Source of the DNA: JBBQVS01 sp038211295
GTDB lineage: Bacteria; Chloroflexota; Ktedonobacteria; Ktedonobacterales; Ktedonobacteraceae
Assembly (NCBI GenBank): GCA_038211295.1
Contig: JBBQVS010000007.1
Span: forward strand, 26,315-90,314
Reading direction: 5' to 3'
DNA: 64,000 nt
The translations under genes and the position numbers were made by a program. Numbering within the stretch: position 1 is the first letter of the stretch; every line of letters begins with the position of its first letter. Positions 1 to 8,596 of this stretch are shown here, in pieces. Under the pieces are notes generated by a model. That model ran no database searches, was not told the DNA's origin, and saw only the letters and a list, made by a program, of their open reading frames with translations.

Positions 1-749
1 GGTGGTGGTGGGCCAGCTTCGCCGCCGTCCTTACGAATACGCCAGAAGTGAACCGCCATGAGTAACGCCCCTGCGAGTGGAAGCAGAATAACGTGTCCCA
101 CATAGAAGCGGATCAGGGTTGCCTGTCCTACAGCACCACCACCAACGAGTACCTTGTATGCCGGATCGCCCAGAAGAGGGGTATACGGAGCCAGGTTTGT
201 GCCAACGGTGATGGCCCAGATGGCGATCTGGTCCCAGGGTAGCAAGTAGCCTGTGAAGCTCAGGAAGAGCGTGACAAAGAAAAGAAGTACACCGATGACC
301 CAGTTGAACTCCCTCGGTGGCTTGTATGCGCCATGATAAAAGACGCGGATCATGTGTAGCGTGACCGAGACGACCATCAAGTGGGCGGACCAGCGATGCA
401 TATTACGTACCAGATGTCCAAACGAGATCGCACTATTAAGCTGATTGATGTTGGTATAGGCTGTATGGATATCGGGGATGTAGTAAAACATCAGGAACAC
501 ACCGGTAATTGTCAGCAGCAGAAACAGGAAAAAGGAGATACCGCCCATACACCAGGTATAGGTGATCTTCATGGCCTGTCGGCTGATTTTGACTGGGTGA
601 AGGTGCAGAAAGACATTACCCATCATAACCAGAGACTGGTTCAGGGGAGTGTCAGGGTAGCCATGTCGAAAGATTGAACGCCAGACGGTACTTTCGACAA
701 CCTTCTGCGTCACCACGTCGAGCAAGCTTTTGTTTGTGGTAGAGCTCAC
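1..749 (-). CDS. Cytochrome b subunit of a cytochrome bc complex (partial, runs off left edge)
   Basis: Translating the minus strand from a GTG at 749, behind an AGGAGG ribosome site at about 754-759, gives an unbroken membrane protein that leaves the window at base 1. It shows the cytochrome b N-terminal pattern: transmembrane helices, a haem-ligand region reading MHRWSAH, a second pair near TLHMIRVFY, and the quinone-site-like GYLLPWDQIA. In this family the protein carries two b haems in the membrane and passes electrons from quinol to the Rieske protein. Other complex subunits would lie outside the window. The family is clear; the exact subtype (bc1-like or b6f-like, fused or split) is not, because the C-terminal part is missing. 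Confidence 0.88.
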   Translation of the reverse strand, partial: MSSTTNKSLLDVVTQKVVESTVWRSIFRHGYPDTPLNQSLVMMGNVFLHLHPVKISRQAMKITYTWCMGGISFFLFLLLTITGVFLMFYYIPDIHTAYTNINQLNSAISFGHLVRNMHRWSAHLMVVSVTLHMIRVFYHGAYKPPREFNWVIGVLLFFVTLFLSFTGYLLPWDQIAIWAITVGTNLAPYTPLLGDPAYKVLVGGGAVGQATLIRFYVGHVILLPLAGALLMAVHFWRIRKDGGEAGPPP

Positions 750-1083
750 TGTGCCTCCTCAAAGGATCAAAACTTGACCATGTTTAGAAAGATAATTTGA
801 TTGCAAATATTCGTAAACACTGTGTGGCAGATTATAGCATAGAACCGTAACGCTTGGGTAGTCCTCCTACCAAAAGGTTAGAACGTTTGCACTCTATCTT
901 CTCATTATAATGTATTGTGAGGACAAACGAGAAGAGGAACACTTGTATTCTGTACTTTCGCGTTGGGTGAAACGCTATACTAGGTAGAATACCTCTCGCG
1001 GGCCTTCTTAAACATCAGGTACTCACCTGATTTTTGTGCGGTTGTTACCTGATTATTTGCGGTTCGGCATCATAAGGAGTTGT

Positions 1084-1113
1084 TTGACAGCGAAGAACTA
1101 AAGCCGATACAAT
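1084..1113 (+). promoter_or_regulatory. Sigma-70-type promoter for the two-component operon
   Basis: A consensus -35 TTGACA (1084-1089) and a -10 TACAAT (1108-1113) are separated by 18 bases, about 45 bases upstream of the histidine kinase start. The 750-1156 gap otherwise holds no gene and must also contain the divergent cytochrome b promoter, which I could not place. Confidence 0.6.
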
Positions 1114-1156
1114 TACAATAGTGTAAAGAAACTTAGAAATAGCGTGAAGAGAACAT

Positions 1157-2257
1157 ATGATAAATGACTCTAATATAAAATATGGAGAGGTAGTTCAGAA
1201 CAATAAACTGCTTCGTCCACTGCTCGGCATTCCTGTTTTTTACAAGGTATTACTGGCGAATAGCTTGATTATCTTTGTTGGCGCAAGTGGCGGCACATGG
1301 CTTGCGTCGCAGCTAAACACGCAAACGTATGCGCCAGTCTACTTGATTGTGTTTGTTACGATAGGTTGGCTTGTAAGTGTCCTCCTCAACTTTGTGGTTT
1401 TGCAGATAGCATTTCGCCCGCTCATGGATTTAGGGAAAGTTATGAAGCGTGTGCAAACGGGTGAGCGCACGTTACGAGCGCGGTTGACCGGCGTTGACCC
1501 GGAGGCGGATCAGCTCGCGGGGACATTCAATATGATGCTTGAGGCGATTGATGAGGCCAACCGTGTACGCGCAAGCCAGATTATCAAGGCGCAGGAGCAA
1601 GAGCGTAAGCGCATTGCGCGGGAACTGCACGATGAAACCTCACAGGTGCTCACCTCACTCTTAATCAGTCTCGCCGTGTTGGAAGAGTCGGCGGCAACGC
1701 AGGAGGCACGAGACCGCATCGCGGAGACACGCAAGCTTGCTCATCAAACACTACGGGCTATTCGCAACCTCAGTATCGACCTACGCCCAAGCGCATTGGA
1801 TGATTTGGGCTTACTCCCCGCGTTACGCTGGTATGTCAAAGAGTATCAGCAGAAGACCAATATCGAGGTTGAGTTTCACACGACGGGCTTTAAGGATCGC
1901 GAACGGCTCTCCTCAGAGATGGAGACAGCTCTTTATCGCGTGGTGCAGGAGTCACTCACAAATGTTGCCAAGCACGCGCAGGCGCACAAGGTAACGATTT
2001 TGTTGCGTGAAGAGGTGGATGCGGTGAACGCGACCATTACCGACGATGGACGCGGGTTTGACATCGAAGAGATACGCCGTATGGACGATCAGGAGCGCGG
2101 GCTGGGGCTTGTGGGAATGCAGGAACGCGCACTCTTGCTCGATGGCACGGTTCATATCGATAGTGGACATGGGCGCGGCACAATTGTACAAGTACATATG
2201 CCAATTCATGAAGCAACGCTGCCAAAGAAAGATATTCCCGCCACTGTGGCGGTATAA
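1157..2257 (+). CDS. NarL-class sensor histidine kinase with HAMP domain
   Basis: A 366-residue membrane sensor kinase. Two transmembrane helices (about residues 28-50 and 60-88) are joined by a very short outer loop, so there is almost no periplasmic sensor domain. A HAMP linker follows (about 90-142). The HisKA_3 dimerisation box is at 150-165 with the phospho-acceptor His158 in RELHDETSQ. The HATPase domain has the N-box near ESLTNVAKHA, the G1 box DDGRGFD and the G2 box GLGLVGM. The kinase would autophosphorylate and pass phosphate to the response regulator 58 bases downstream. The signal is unknown; the short loop hints at membrane or cytoplasmic sensing. Confidence 0.93.
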   Translation: MINDSNIKYGEVVQNNKLLRPLLGIPVFYKVLLANSLIIFVGASGGTWLASQLNTQTYAPVYLIVFVTIGWLVSVLLNFVVLQIAFRPLMDLGKVMKRVQTGERTLRARLTGVDPEADQLAGTFNMMLEAIDEANRVRASQIIKAQEQERKRIARELHDETSQVLTSLLISLAVLEESAATQEARDRIAETRKLAHQTLRAIRNLSIDLRPSALDDLGLLPALRWYVKEYQQKTNIEVEFHTTGFKDRERLSSEMETALYRVVQESLTNVAKHAQAHKVTILLREEVDAVNATITDDGRGFDIEEIRRMDDQERGLGLVGMQERALLLDGTVHIDSGHGRGTIVQVHMPIHEATLPKKDIPATVAV

Positions 2258-2315
2258 TACTACAAGTGTCCTCGCGGCGTCGCTGAACACGAACGAAGGA
2301 TATCAAGGAAGTTCG

Positions 2316-2966
2316 ATGAAAATACGTATTCTACTCGCCGATGACCATACAATACTGCGCGCGGGCCTCCGCATGATGTTGAACGCGCAACCGGATTTCG
2401 AGGTTGTCGGGGAAGCGCAGGATGGTCGGCAGGCCATTCAGGAAGCACAAAAGCTGCAACCCGATGTTGTGCTGATGGATATTACGATGCCTGATATGAA
2501 TGGCATCGAGGCAACACGGCAGATCAAGAAGCTTCTGCCGGAAGTAAAAGTTTTGATTTTGACGATGCATGAGCACGATGAGTATGTATTTCAAGCATTA
2601 CGCGCGGGCGCATCGGGCTATATGCTCAAAGAGGCGGCGGATACTGATTTGATTTCCGCGCTACGTGTTATTCAGAACGGGCAATTCTATCTTTCACCCA
2701 CGGCGCAATCGGTTATGGTTGGAGACTATCTACAGCGCGTGCGGACGGGTGAAGAGAAGGATAGTTATAGTAGCTTGACCGAGCGCGAGCGGGAGATACT
2801 CAAACTTGTCGCGGAGGGCTACACCAACAACCAGATCGCAGAGCGGTTAGTTATCAGTCCCAAAACGGTGGACACACATCGTACTCATGTGATGGATAAG
2901 CTTAACTTGCACAGTCGGGCAGAGCTGGTGAAGTACGCAATGCGGCGTGGCTTGCTTGAAGATTAG
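2316..2966 (+). CDS. NarL/FixJ-family response regulator
   Basis: A 216-residue regulator with an N-terminal receiver domain (acidic pair D9/D10, phospho-acceptor D55 in LMDITMPD, Lys in YMLKEA) and a C-terminal LuxR-type helix-turn-helix (LTEREREILKLVAEG, then SPKTVDTHR). The ATG at 2316 follows an AAGGAA site and gives the normal family length; an in-frame extension to 2046 overlaps the kinase gene and is not used. It sits directly behind the histidine kinase, so the two form a cognate pair. Targets cannot be read from the sequence. Confidence 0.95.
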   Translation: MKIRILLADDHTILRAGLRMMLNAQPDFEVVGEAQDGRQAIQEAQKLQPDVVLMDITMPDMNGIEATRQIKKLLPEVKVLILTMHEHDEYVFQALRAGASGYMLKEAADTDLISALRVIQNGQFYLSPTAQSVMVGDYLQRVRTGEEKDSYSSLTEREREILKLVAEGYTNNQIAERLVISPKTVDTHRTHVMDKLNLHSRAELVKYAMRRGLLED

Positions 2967-2970
2967 CCCT

Positions 2971-3005
2971 GTTGCCCGGAGACACAGGAGGTTTTTCCGG
3001 GCAAC
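2971..3005 (+). terminator. Hairpin after the two-component operon
   Basis: A perfect 10-bp stem (GTTGCCCGGA at 2971-2980 with its complement at 2996-3005) starts just after the regulator stop and is followed by a short T-rich stretch. It lies between convergent genes and probably ends the + transcript. Confidence 0.65.
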
Positions 3006-3016
3006 GTGCCGTATTT

Positions 3017-3484
3017 TTACTCGCTGTCCGCGTCGAAATCAATGCCATTGTCGCCTTCCTCGGCGAAATACTCATCACTATAGAAGCCAACATCTTTGCC
3101 AACATATACGCTTACAAGAAAGTCGTCGCGCGGCATGTCTGCTGAGAGCACAAGGTCTTCATCGATCTGCTCGATAAGTTTTGTCAGGTCGGTTTCTTCA
3201 AGCTCCCGCTCCAAAATAAGCGTTCCGTGTACTGCCGTTGTGGTAAAGTGAATATCTACCGTACCGAGTCGATTATTGCTTTGCAGGTTGCTCCCCTGCA
3301 TGATGTAATACCCCTCGGAGTGGGGGGTGCGAAAGTGTCGCTCGAAATGAATATCGTCCATGCGGTGTATGTACGCGGTCAACGTGGTGCCGCGTGCTCC
3401 TTTCTCAATTATCTCTCCCTGCGCTCTTAGATACACGCTTTCCTCGCGGAGTCTCATGTACTTAGTCTTGCAAGACACAGGCAT
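3017..3484 (-). CDS. Hypothetical acidic protein, 155 residues
   Basis: I do not recognise a family. The protein is soluble-looking with mixed alpha/beta character and an acidic C-terminus (EEGDNGIDFDADSE). There is no signal peptide or membrane segment. The first ATG (3484) has only a weak ribosome site; an internal ATG at 3457 is possible. It is transcribed away from the convergent response regulator and follows the zinc-ribbon gene at 3524-4999 by about 40 bases, so the two may share a transcript. Confidence 0.6.
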   Translation of the reverse strand: MPVSCKTKYMRLREESVYLRAQGEIIEKGARGTTLTAYIHRMDDIHFERHFRTPHSEGYYIMQGSNLQSNNRLGTVDIHFTTTAVHGTLILERELEETDLTKLIEQIDEDLVLSADMPRDDFLVSVYVGKDVGFYSDEYFAEEGDNGIDFDADSE

Positions 3485-3523
3485 TATATCATAGCTGCCT
3501 TCGCGAACTGTATTTGATTTTTG

Positions 3524-4999
3524 CTAGAGAAATTTGAGAGAAGCACGAATAGGAGAAAACACAACGCTCTCTTCGTCTGCGTAGACGTTTTGCGGTGCCA
3601 TCTGAGTCAGCACATAGGTACGGTTGCCATGAACTGTGACCAGCATAGTTGTAGCGTAGTTCACTCCGTCTTGTTGTGTGTTTCCTTGTACCTGTTGCCA
3701 CGTGGCCCCGCCAAACGTGAGCGTTCCGAGGGACTTGATGGCGGTCATACCACTTTTTGTCGCCTGTTGTTGTGCATACTGGGCGGCGTCTCCGCTCACA
3801 GTTGCGCTGGTAAGCTTGACCTGCGCGGTGTGGGTGCTGTCAGAGAAAAGGACGCCCGTCGCGTCGTGTTTCGCGTTCCAGCTACTGGGATACGTAAGCC
3901 CGACGCCAAGCTGAGTGTCTTTGAAATCTTGTAGGGGCTGCGTCACCGCGGGAATAGCGAACGGCTGGGCGAACACGACCCAGAAGCTGCCACCAAGCAC
4001 GAGTATAAGCAGGGCCACGACCAGAAGGATAAGAGGGATGCGGCTCTTTTTACGCGGCTGCGGCATTGGCGCAAGGACAGAGGGCGGAGTGTATTTCTCT
4101 TGCACGTATGACGCGTTCATTTGTTGCGGCACTGGTCTATTGAGTTGCTGCGGTGGCTGTGCAACCTGTGCGCCTCTTGCAAGTGGTTGTATTCGGGCGG
4201 CATCTGGGGCAGGAGTGTGGCTTTGTAGCCTTTTTTGCGCGACAGGCAAGGGTGTATCTTCAGGATGTTGTGTGAGCAGCGTTGGTTGTGGAGTCTGCGG
4301 CTGGATGTAGCTTGGCACGGGAACAGTATCAAGATACTCCACATCATCGGCACGCTTGCTGGTATCGCGCGACTCAGGGTACACCTGTGTGTGCATTTCT
4401 GCTCTATCTTCTCCGTGCTCAGCTTCCTGCACATCTTCTGGCTGTGTGGACTCTGGTATGGTTAGCGCGGACGTGGGAGTATCCTCAATCGCGCGTGCCT
4501 CATTCTCGTTGCTGGTCACGGGTAGCGGGGTTAGTGTACTTGGCTGTTCCCACACTTTGACGCGCAGTTCGCGCTCGCCAAACGCTGGACGGGGCGGAGT
4601 TGGTTGTACCGCTTGGTCTTTTTGTTCTTTCGCCGCTTCCTGTCCCTGTACGTCCTCTTTGCGGGGAGAGAGTTCTTTGACCGAGACGTGCGTCATGGGC
4701 GCGGGCCACGCTACGGCGGACGCAGCAAGGTCGTCGGGTGCAATACGCCGCGTTGTGCGTGGGCGTGGTTGTTGCGCCATCTGCTCACGAAGACGGGGTT
4801 TTTCGACGGGTTGTTGTGCTATTTGCTCTCGTGGCGCGGGCTTTGTTGGCACTCGCTCTGCTACCGAAGCAGCGGGGCCAGAAGCCGCCAATGACTGAGC
4901 ACTGAACGGGTGCGAAGGCACGAGCGTCCCACAATGATTACAAAAACGAGCATTCTCTTTGGGCAAGTTCTGCCCACACTTCGTACAAACTGTTGCCAC
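3524..4999 (-). CDS. Zinc-ribbon, Pro-rich, single-pass membrane protein with extracytoplasmic C-domain
   Basis: About 491 residues from a GTG at 4999, placed behind AGGAGAGG. The upstream in-frame ATG at 5074 has no ribosome site and adds a basic tail. Order of parts: an N-terminal zinc ribbon with two CxxC pairs (VCTKCGQ, FCNHCGT), a long cytoplasmic Pro/Gln/Glu-rich region of low complexity, one transmembrane helix (about residue 325-350, rich in Leu/Val), and a C-terminal domain of about 140 residues with a PsbP/DUF1795-like pattern (GVGLTYPSSWNAK). This zinc-ribbon plus membrane plus outer-domain layout recurs in Chloroflexota and actinobacterial envelope proteins. The role is unknown. 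Confidence 0.75.
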   Translation of the reverse strand: MATVCTKCGQNLPKENARFCNHCGTLVPSHPFSAQSLAASGPAASVAERVPTKPAPREQIAQQPVEKPRLREQMAQQPRPRTTRRIAPDDLAASAVAWPAPMTHVSVKELSPRKEDVQGQEAAKEQKDQAVQPTPPRPAFGERELRVKVWEQPSTLTPLPVTSNENEARAIEDTPTSALTIPESTQPEDVQEAEHGEDRAEMHTQVYPESRDTSKRADDVEYLDTVPVPSYIQPQTPQPTLLTQHPEDTPLPVAQKRLQSHTPAPDAARIQPLARGAQVAQPPQQLNRPVPQQMNASYVQEKYTPPSVLAPMPQPRKKSRIPLILLVVALLILVLGGSFWVVFAQPFAIPAVTQPLQDFKDTQLGVGLTYPSSWNAKHDATGVLFSDSTHTAQVKLTSATVSGDAAQYAQQQATKSGMTAIKSLGTLTFGGATWQQVQGNTQQDGVNYATTMLVTVHGNRTYVLTQMAPQNVYADEESVVFSPIRASLKFL

Positions 5000-5106
5000 G
5001 AAACCTCTCCTACGTCTTGCCCAACTAGAGGGACTTTTACGCTCTACAGTAGCGTAAAAAACAAGTAGGGTCAAGAGAGATGACCCTGACTAGTACATAT
5101 TGTTGC

Positions 5107-6342
5107 TCACTTGAGTTCTAATAACGCTTCCCGCTCGGTTTCTGTCTCGATAACCTGCTGATTTTTCACAATTTCAACCAGCTTCTTGCGACCTTTGGGG
5201 CTACCGATCATCAGGACACCAATAAGTTTATTGTTGCGAAAGAATAGCTTGCGGTAATTTTCGTTGCCCTTCTCGCCCGGCTCTCGACGTGCAAGCGTCT
5301 TGATATCCGACTTACCCGATTCAGTTGTGCCGACGACAGCGATGTTCACGTCGAACAGGGGGCTTGTATAGGTTGGCACGTCCACGTATGCCTGATGCGC
5401 TCCCGCCATATTCGCCCCAGCAATGCGTCCGTGTGCCATCGCATTGTCCCATGTCCCCATCGTATGATGAATGCCGAGGGTCGGATCAAAGAATTCCGCG
5501 ACATCACCAGCGGCATAGACGCCTGCAACATTTGTTTCAAGATACTCATTGACTATTACGCCATTGCGTATCTCGACAGGAGTGTTGGCGAGAACGTGAG
5601 TATTCAACGTGATGCCAAGACCTATACCAATCATGTCGGCCTGTATCTGCCGCCCGCTTTTTGTTTTGACATACGTTGGCACGCCATTTTTAGGAATGAC
5701 CTCTTCGATTTCGTCGCTATGAATAACCTGCACTCCGAACTTTTTCGCGATATTATCGACAACCTCGCCACCATCGGGGTCGAGCGCGTGACGAAGCCAG
5801 TATGGGCCACGCATAATCCACGTTGTGTCGAGTTTACGTAGCGCGAAACCATCGCACAACTCATAGGAAATGAAGCTGCCACCATAAGCCACGGCAGTGC
5901 GCGAGGCCTGCATTTTTTCAACGATTGTTTTTGTGTCGTCAAGTGTCACGAAGTTGTAGATATGGTTTACGTCTTTAGCTCCCGGCACTTTAAGCGAATT
6001 GGCCCACCCACCGCTTGCAACGAGTAATGCGTCGTAGGGAAGATGCTGCCCTTTGTTGGTGACAACCACACGTTCATCGGTGTGAACACTCTCGACAAGT
6101 GTCTCCGTCAAGAGTTCGATATCGCGCTGCTCATGCCACGCGAAGTCGCGAATCATGACTTTCTGCTCCGCGATGACGCCTTGCAAGAAGCGTGGTAGAG
6201 AGACACGATTGTAGAGCGGGTAGAGTTCGTTTGTGATGAGGTGAATACTACAATTCGCATCGTTCTTGCGGAGGGTCTCGGCGGCTGTCGTCCCTGCAAC
6301 CCCATTTCCAATAATTATATAACGCTTCTCGTGTGTAGCCAA
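5107..6342 (-). CDS. FAD-dependent pyridine nucleotide-disulphide oxidoreductase (NirB/rubredoxin-reductase-like)
   Basis: A 411-residue flavoprotein. The N-terminal FAD fingerprint GNGVAG is at residues 12-17, an NAD(P)-binding region lies mid-protein, and the second FAD motif is near GVYAAGDVAEF. The C-terminal domain resembles that of nitrite reductase or rubredoxin/ferredoxin reductases. The start is a TTG at 6342 eight bases behind GGAGA. The substrate cannot be told; no partner ferredoxin or nitrite reductase gene lies next to it. It probably moves electrons from NAD(P)H to a small redox protein. Confidence 0.85.
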   Translation of the reverse strand: MATHEKRYIIIGNGVAGTTAAETLRKNDANCSIHLITNELYPLYNRVSLPRFLQGVIAEQKVMIRDFAWHEQRDIELLTETLVESVHTDERVVVTNKGQHLPYDALLVASGGWANSLKVPGAKDVNHIYNFVTLDDTKTIVEKMQASRTAVAYGGSFISYELCDGFALRKLDTTWIMRGPYWLRHALDPDGGEVVDNIAKKFGVQVIHSDEIEEVIPKNGVPTYVKTKSGRQIQADMIGIGLGITLNTHVLANTPVEIRNGVIVNEYLETNVAGVYAAGDVAEFFDPTLGIHHTMGTWDNAMAHGRIAGANMAGAHQAYVDVPTYTSPLFDVNIAVVGTTESGKSDIKTLARREPGEKGNENYRKLFFRNNKLIGVLMIGSPKGRKKLVEIVKNQQVIETETEREALLELK

Positions 6343-6678
6343 CGTGCAAGTCTCCTTATGACACAGGGTATGGTATAAAATATTTATGCCTGTGAGAATA
6401 GTAGCACAGTTTTTGTGAGAGTGCTATAGTTGGGTTCGACACACTTTGCGCATTGAAAAAGGCGCAAACACACGACGAGAGTACAGCATAGAATGCTGTG
6501 TCCACTACTTTTGCCACAGTGAGCAAGCCATGACCGATGCCACTAAGACATTTTCCAGACACGTTCTCATGCAAAAGCGTTCTTTGTCTCTGGGAAATTT
6601 CGTTGCCTTCAATGAAAATGGGCGACATGATACGATATGAGGAGAGTGCGGATGGGCTACTTATTATAAATGGGTTAA
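6343..6678. other. Intergenic stretch without a supported gene
   Basis: Only short shadow-like frames of 64 and 90 codons occur here, with no ribosome site or recognisable product. The region must hold the promoter of the oxidoreductase on the minus strand; I could not pick a convincing -35/-10 pair. Confidence 0.5.
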
Positions 6679-6712
6679 AGTTCTCCTCTTGAGTAAACTC
6701 AAGAGGAGAACT
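6679..6712. terminator. Perfect 15-bp hairpin, end of the cysteine operon
   Basis: A perfect 15-bp stem (6679-6693 with 6698-6712) around a TAAA loop lies about 90 bases downstream of the JAMM protease stop on the minus strand. T-rich flanks are weak, but the position fits the end of the cysteine operon. Confidence 0.6.
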
Positions 6713-6804
6713 CTAGCTAAAAAGAGAGACCTATGCTAGTGAATGCTTCTTTGATTACTCACATTCTTCCTGCTGGCTTGTTCTTGGTGCTAGTTAAAAC
6801 TGTA

Positions 6805-7251
6805 CTACTCGATGTGAACCTTGCCCTCGGTCACGTTACCCTGCCCGTCAATATCGAACACACGGACATATGGAGGGTTGGGGTAGTGGCGATGTGAGAA
6901 GATGATGTACAGGTAGCCACTGCGCTTCGCCCACTCTTTGTCGCGCCCCGAAGGATATGCTTCGCTTTTTGGGTGAGAGTGATAGTAGAGCATTTTACCA
7001 TCATACTCTTCTACATCATTATAAATGCGTACAAGATCAGCGTCGGCAATAATCGAGAAATCATCGGGAAACTCTGCGGCATTCGGAGTTGGATAGTGCT
7101 TTACCACGCGGCCCGCGACGCTTCCAACAACTCCGCACCCTTCGTTTGGATAGCTGGCAACGATGTGCGCGATCATTTCGGCATAAAGTGCCGAGGGAAT
7201 AGCCACAACAAACGTGTTCGGCGTCTGAGCTGTATCGGCGGTGTTTACCAT
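6805..7251 (-). CDS. mec: JAMM (MPN+) metalloprotease, Mec-like, CysO-cysteine hydrolase
   Basis: A 148-residue zinc metallopeptidase of the JAMM/M67 family. The zinc motif is complete: HSHP followed by PSGRD (His, His, Asp), with a Glu in the first helix (SYPNEGCGVVG). In mycobacteria, Mec removes cysteine from the C-terminus of the carrier CysO after CysM has built it there. Here the gene is the last of a rhodanese/E1-CysO-CysM-JAMM operon and its ATG (7251) lies inside the end of cysM behind GGAGG, so the two are coupled. The gene neighbourhood makes the Mec role much more likely than a generic deubiquitinase-like role. Confidence 0.88.
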   Translation of the reverse strand: MVNTADTAQTPNTFVVAIPSALYAEMIAHIVASYPNEGCGVVGSVAGRVVKHYPTPNAAEFPDDFSIIADADLVRIYNDVEEYDGKMLYYHSHPKSEAYPSGRDKEWAKRSGYLYIIFSHRHYPNPPYVRVFDIDGQGNVTEGKVHIE

Positions 7252-8180
7252 AATATTTTCGCCTCCAGGTCATCCTCAAGTTCGTCAAGCTCACGTGTCC
7301 ACAGGTCTTCACTCAAGTATTTCCAGCCGCCATCAGCGAGAATTGTCACAATCTTGCCCCGCTCCATTGTCGCGGCAATGCGTAGCGCGGCGTGAAGCGA
7401 TGCACCACAGGAGGGGCCAGCGAAGATGCCTTCCTGATCTTTGAGTTGACGGGTGCGACGAATGGCATCAATGCTTGGCACAAGAATTTTGCCATCGAGG
7501 AGCGATTGATCGAGGACAGGTGGTACAAAGCCATCTTCCAGACTCCGCAAACCTTGTACGCCATCGCCTTGCAACGGCTCCGCCGCGATAATCCGAATCG
7601 CCGAATTGTATTCTTTCAGGCGGCGGGCATTGCCAGTCAAGGTTCCACCCGTGCCGAGGCCAGCGACAAATACGTCGAGGTCGGGTAGGTCGTGAATAAT
7701 TTCTAGAGCGGTATGGTTATAGTGTGCGCCCGGATTAGCGGTATTACCGTACTGATAGAGCATGACATATCTATCGTTCTGCTGCGCTATCTCTTTCGCC
7801 ATGCGTACCGCGCCATTGCTTCCCTTCGCGCCCTCGGAAAAGATGATTTTCGCACCATACAGTTCCAACATCTTACGGCGTTCTTGCGTCACATTGTCAG
7901 GCATAACCGCGACGAACGGATAGCCCTTGACCCGGCAAATCATCGCGAGCGCGATTCCTGTATTGCCACTTGTTGGCTCAATCAGAATAGAGTCGGGCTT
8001 GATTCTACCGTTTGCCTCTGCATCCTCAATCATTTGTTTGGCGATGCGATCTTTAATGCTTCCTGTTGGGTTCGCACCTTCCAGCTTCGCGTAAATCTCT
8101 ACGCCCGCATGGGGACTGAAGCTTTTTAGTTCTACAAGCGGCGTGTTTCCAATTGTCTCCAAAATGCTTCCGTAGCGCAC
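7245..8180 (-). CDS. cysM: Cysteine synthase, CysM type (CysO-dependent)
   Basis: A 311-residue PLP enzyme of fold type II. It has the LETIGNTPLVEL start, the PLP lysine in GSIKDR, the EPTSGNTGIALA loop, and the glycine-rich FVAGLGTGGTLTGNAR phosphate loop. In mycobacteria the CysM branch uses O-phosphoserine and sulfur carried as a thiocarboxylate on CysO. The GTG at 8180 is placed six bases behind AGGAGA and fits family length; the longer frame to 8225 lacks a ribosome site. It overlaps the JAMM gene by seven bases and follows cysO by 62 bases. The substrate preference is inferred from context. Confidence 0.92.
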   Translation of the reverse strand: MRYGSILETIGNTPLVELKSFSPHAGVEIYAKLEGANPTGSIKDRIAKQMIEDAEANGRIKPDSILIEPTSGNTGIALAMICRVKGYPFVAVMPDNVTQERRKMLELYGAKIIFSEGAKGSNGAVRMAKEIAQQNDRYVMLYQYGNTANPGAHYNHTALEIIHDLPDLDVFVAGLGTGGTLTGNARRLKEYNSAIRIIAAEPLQGDGVQGLRSLEDGFVPPVLDQSLLDGKILVPSIDAIRRTRQLKDQEGIFAGPSCGASLHAALRIAATMERGKIVTILADGGWKYLSEDLWTRELDELEDDLEAKILW

Positions 8181-8242
8181 AATAGTTCTCCTGGTCACTC
8201 TACTCTCCCCCGTCGTTTGCCGCAAGGGAGAGGATAATCACG

Positions 8243-8515
8243 CTAGCGTCCACCAGCCATCGCGGGTAGAAGCGTGATTGTATCGCTGGACCCGACAGGC
8301 GTCTCCAATTTTTTGAGGAAGCGCACGTCTTGATCGTTAATATAGACATTCACGAATTTGCTAAGTTCTTCAGACGGTTGAATTTGTTCTTTCAACGCGG
8401 GATATTGTTCATAGAGATGCGTCAACACTTCGTTCAGGGTCGTGCCTTCCGCAATGACCTGCTTGGCACCGCCGACGGATGAACGTAAAATTGGGGCGAG
8501 ACGAACATTTGCCAT
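8243..8515 (-). CDS. cysO: Ubiquitin-like sulfur carrier protein CysO/MoaD family
   Basis: A 90-residue beta-grasp protein with the MoaD/CysO pattern (VNVYINDQDVRFL, then TITLLPAMAGG). The C-terminal di-glycine is adenylated and thiocarboxylated by an E1-like enzyme in this family. Here one extra residue follows: the protein ends AGGR rather than AGG, so the Arg may have to be removed before activation. The start at 8515 is eight bases behind AAGGAG. Neighbours (E1-rhodanese upstream, CysM and JAMM protease downstream) point to cysteine synthesis rather than molybdopterin, for which no other genes are seen. Confidence 0.9.
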   Translation of the reverse strand: MANVRLAPILRSSVGGAKQVIAEGTTLNEVLTHLYEQYPALKEQIQPSEELSKFVNVYINDQDVRFLKKLETPVGSSDTITLLPAMAGGR

Positions 8516-8547
8516 GATATTGCTCCTTATTTTTTACCTTACAATAG

Positions 8548-8578
8548 CAGCAAGGTATCGTCTAGAGACACCTTGCTG
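8548..8578 (-). terminator. Hairpin between the E1 gene and cysO
   Basis: A 9-bp stem (CAGCAAGGT at 8548-8556, complement at 8570-8578) sits in the 81-base gap inside the operon. It could be a partial terminator or a processing site that sets the ratio of E1 to carrier. Confidence 0.4.
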
Positions 8579-8596
8579 AAGAGAAAAGCTGTGTGC

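Noticed and set aside
2046..2315. N-terminal extension of the response regulator
   Set aside because: It overlaps the histidine kinase; the receiver domain begins right at the ATG at 2316.
4356..4898. 180-codon plus-strand frame opposite the zinc-ribbon protein
   Set aside because: A Ser/Cys-rich shadow of the low-complexity region on the other strand.
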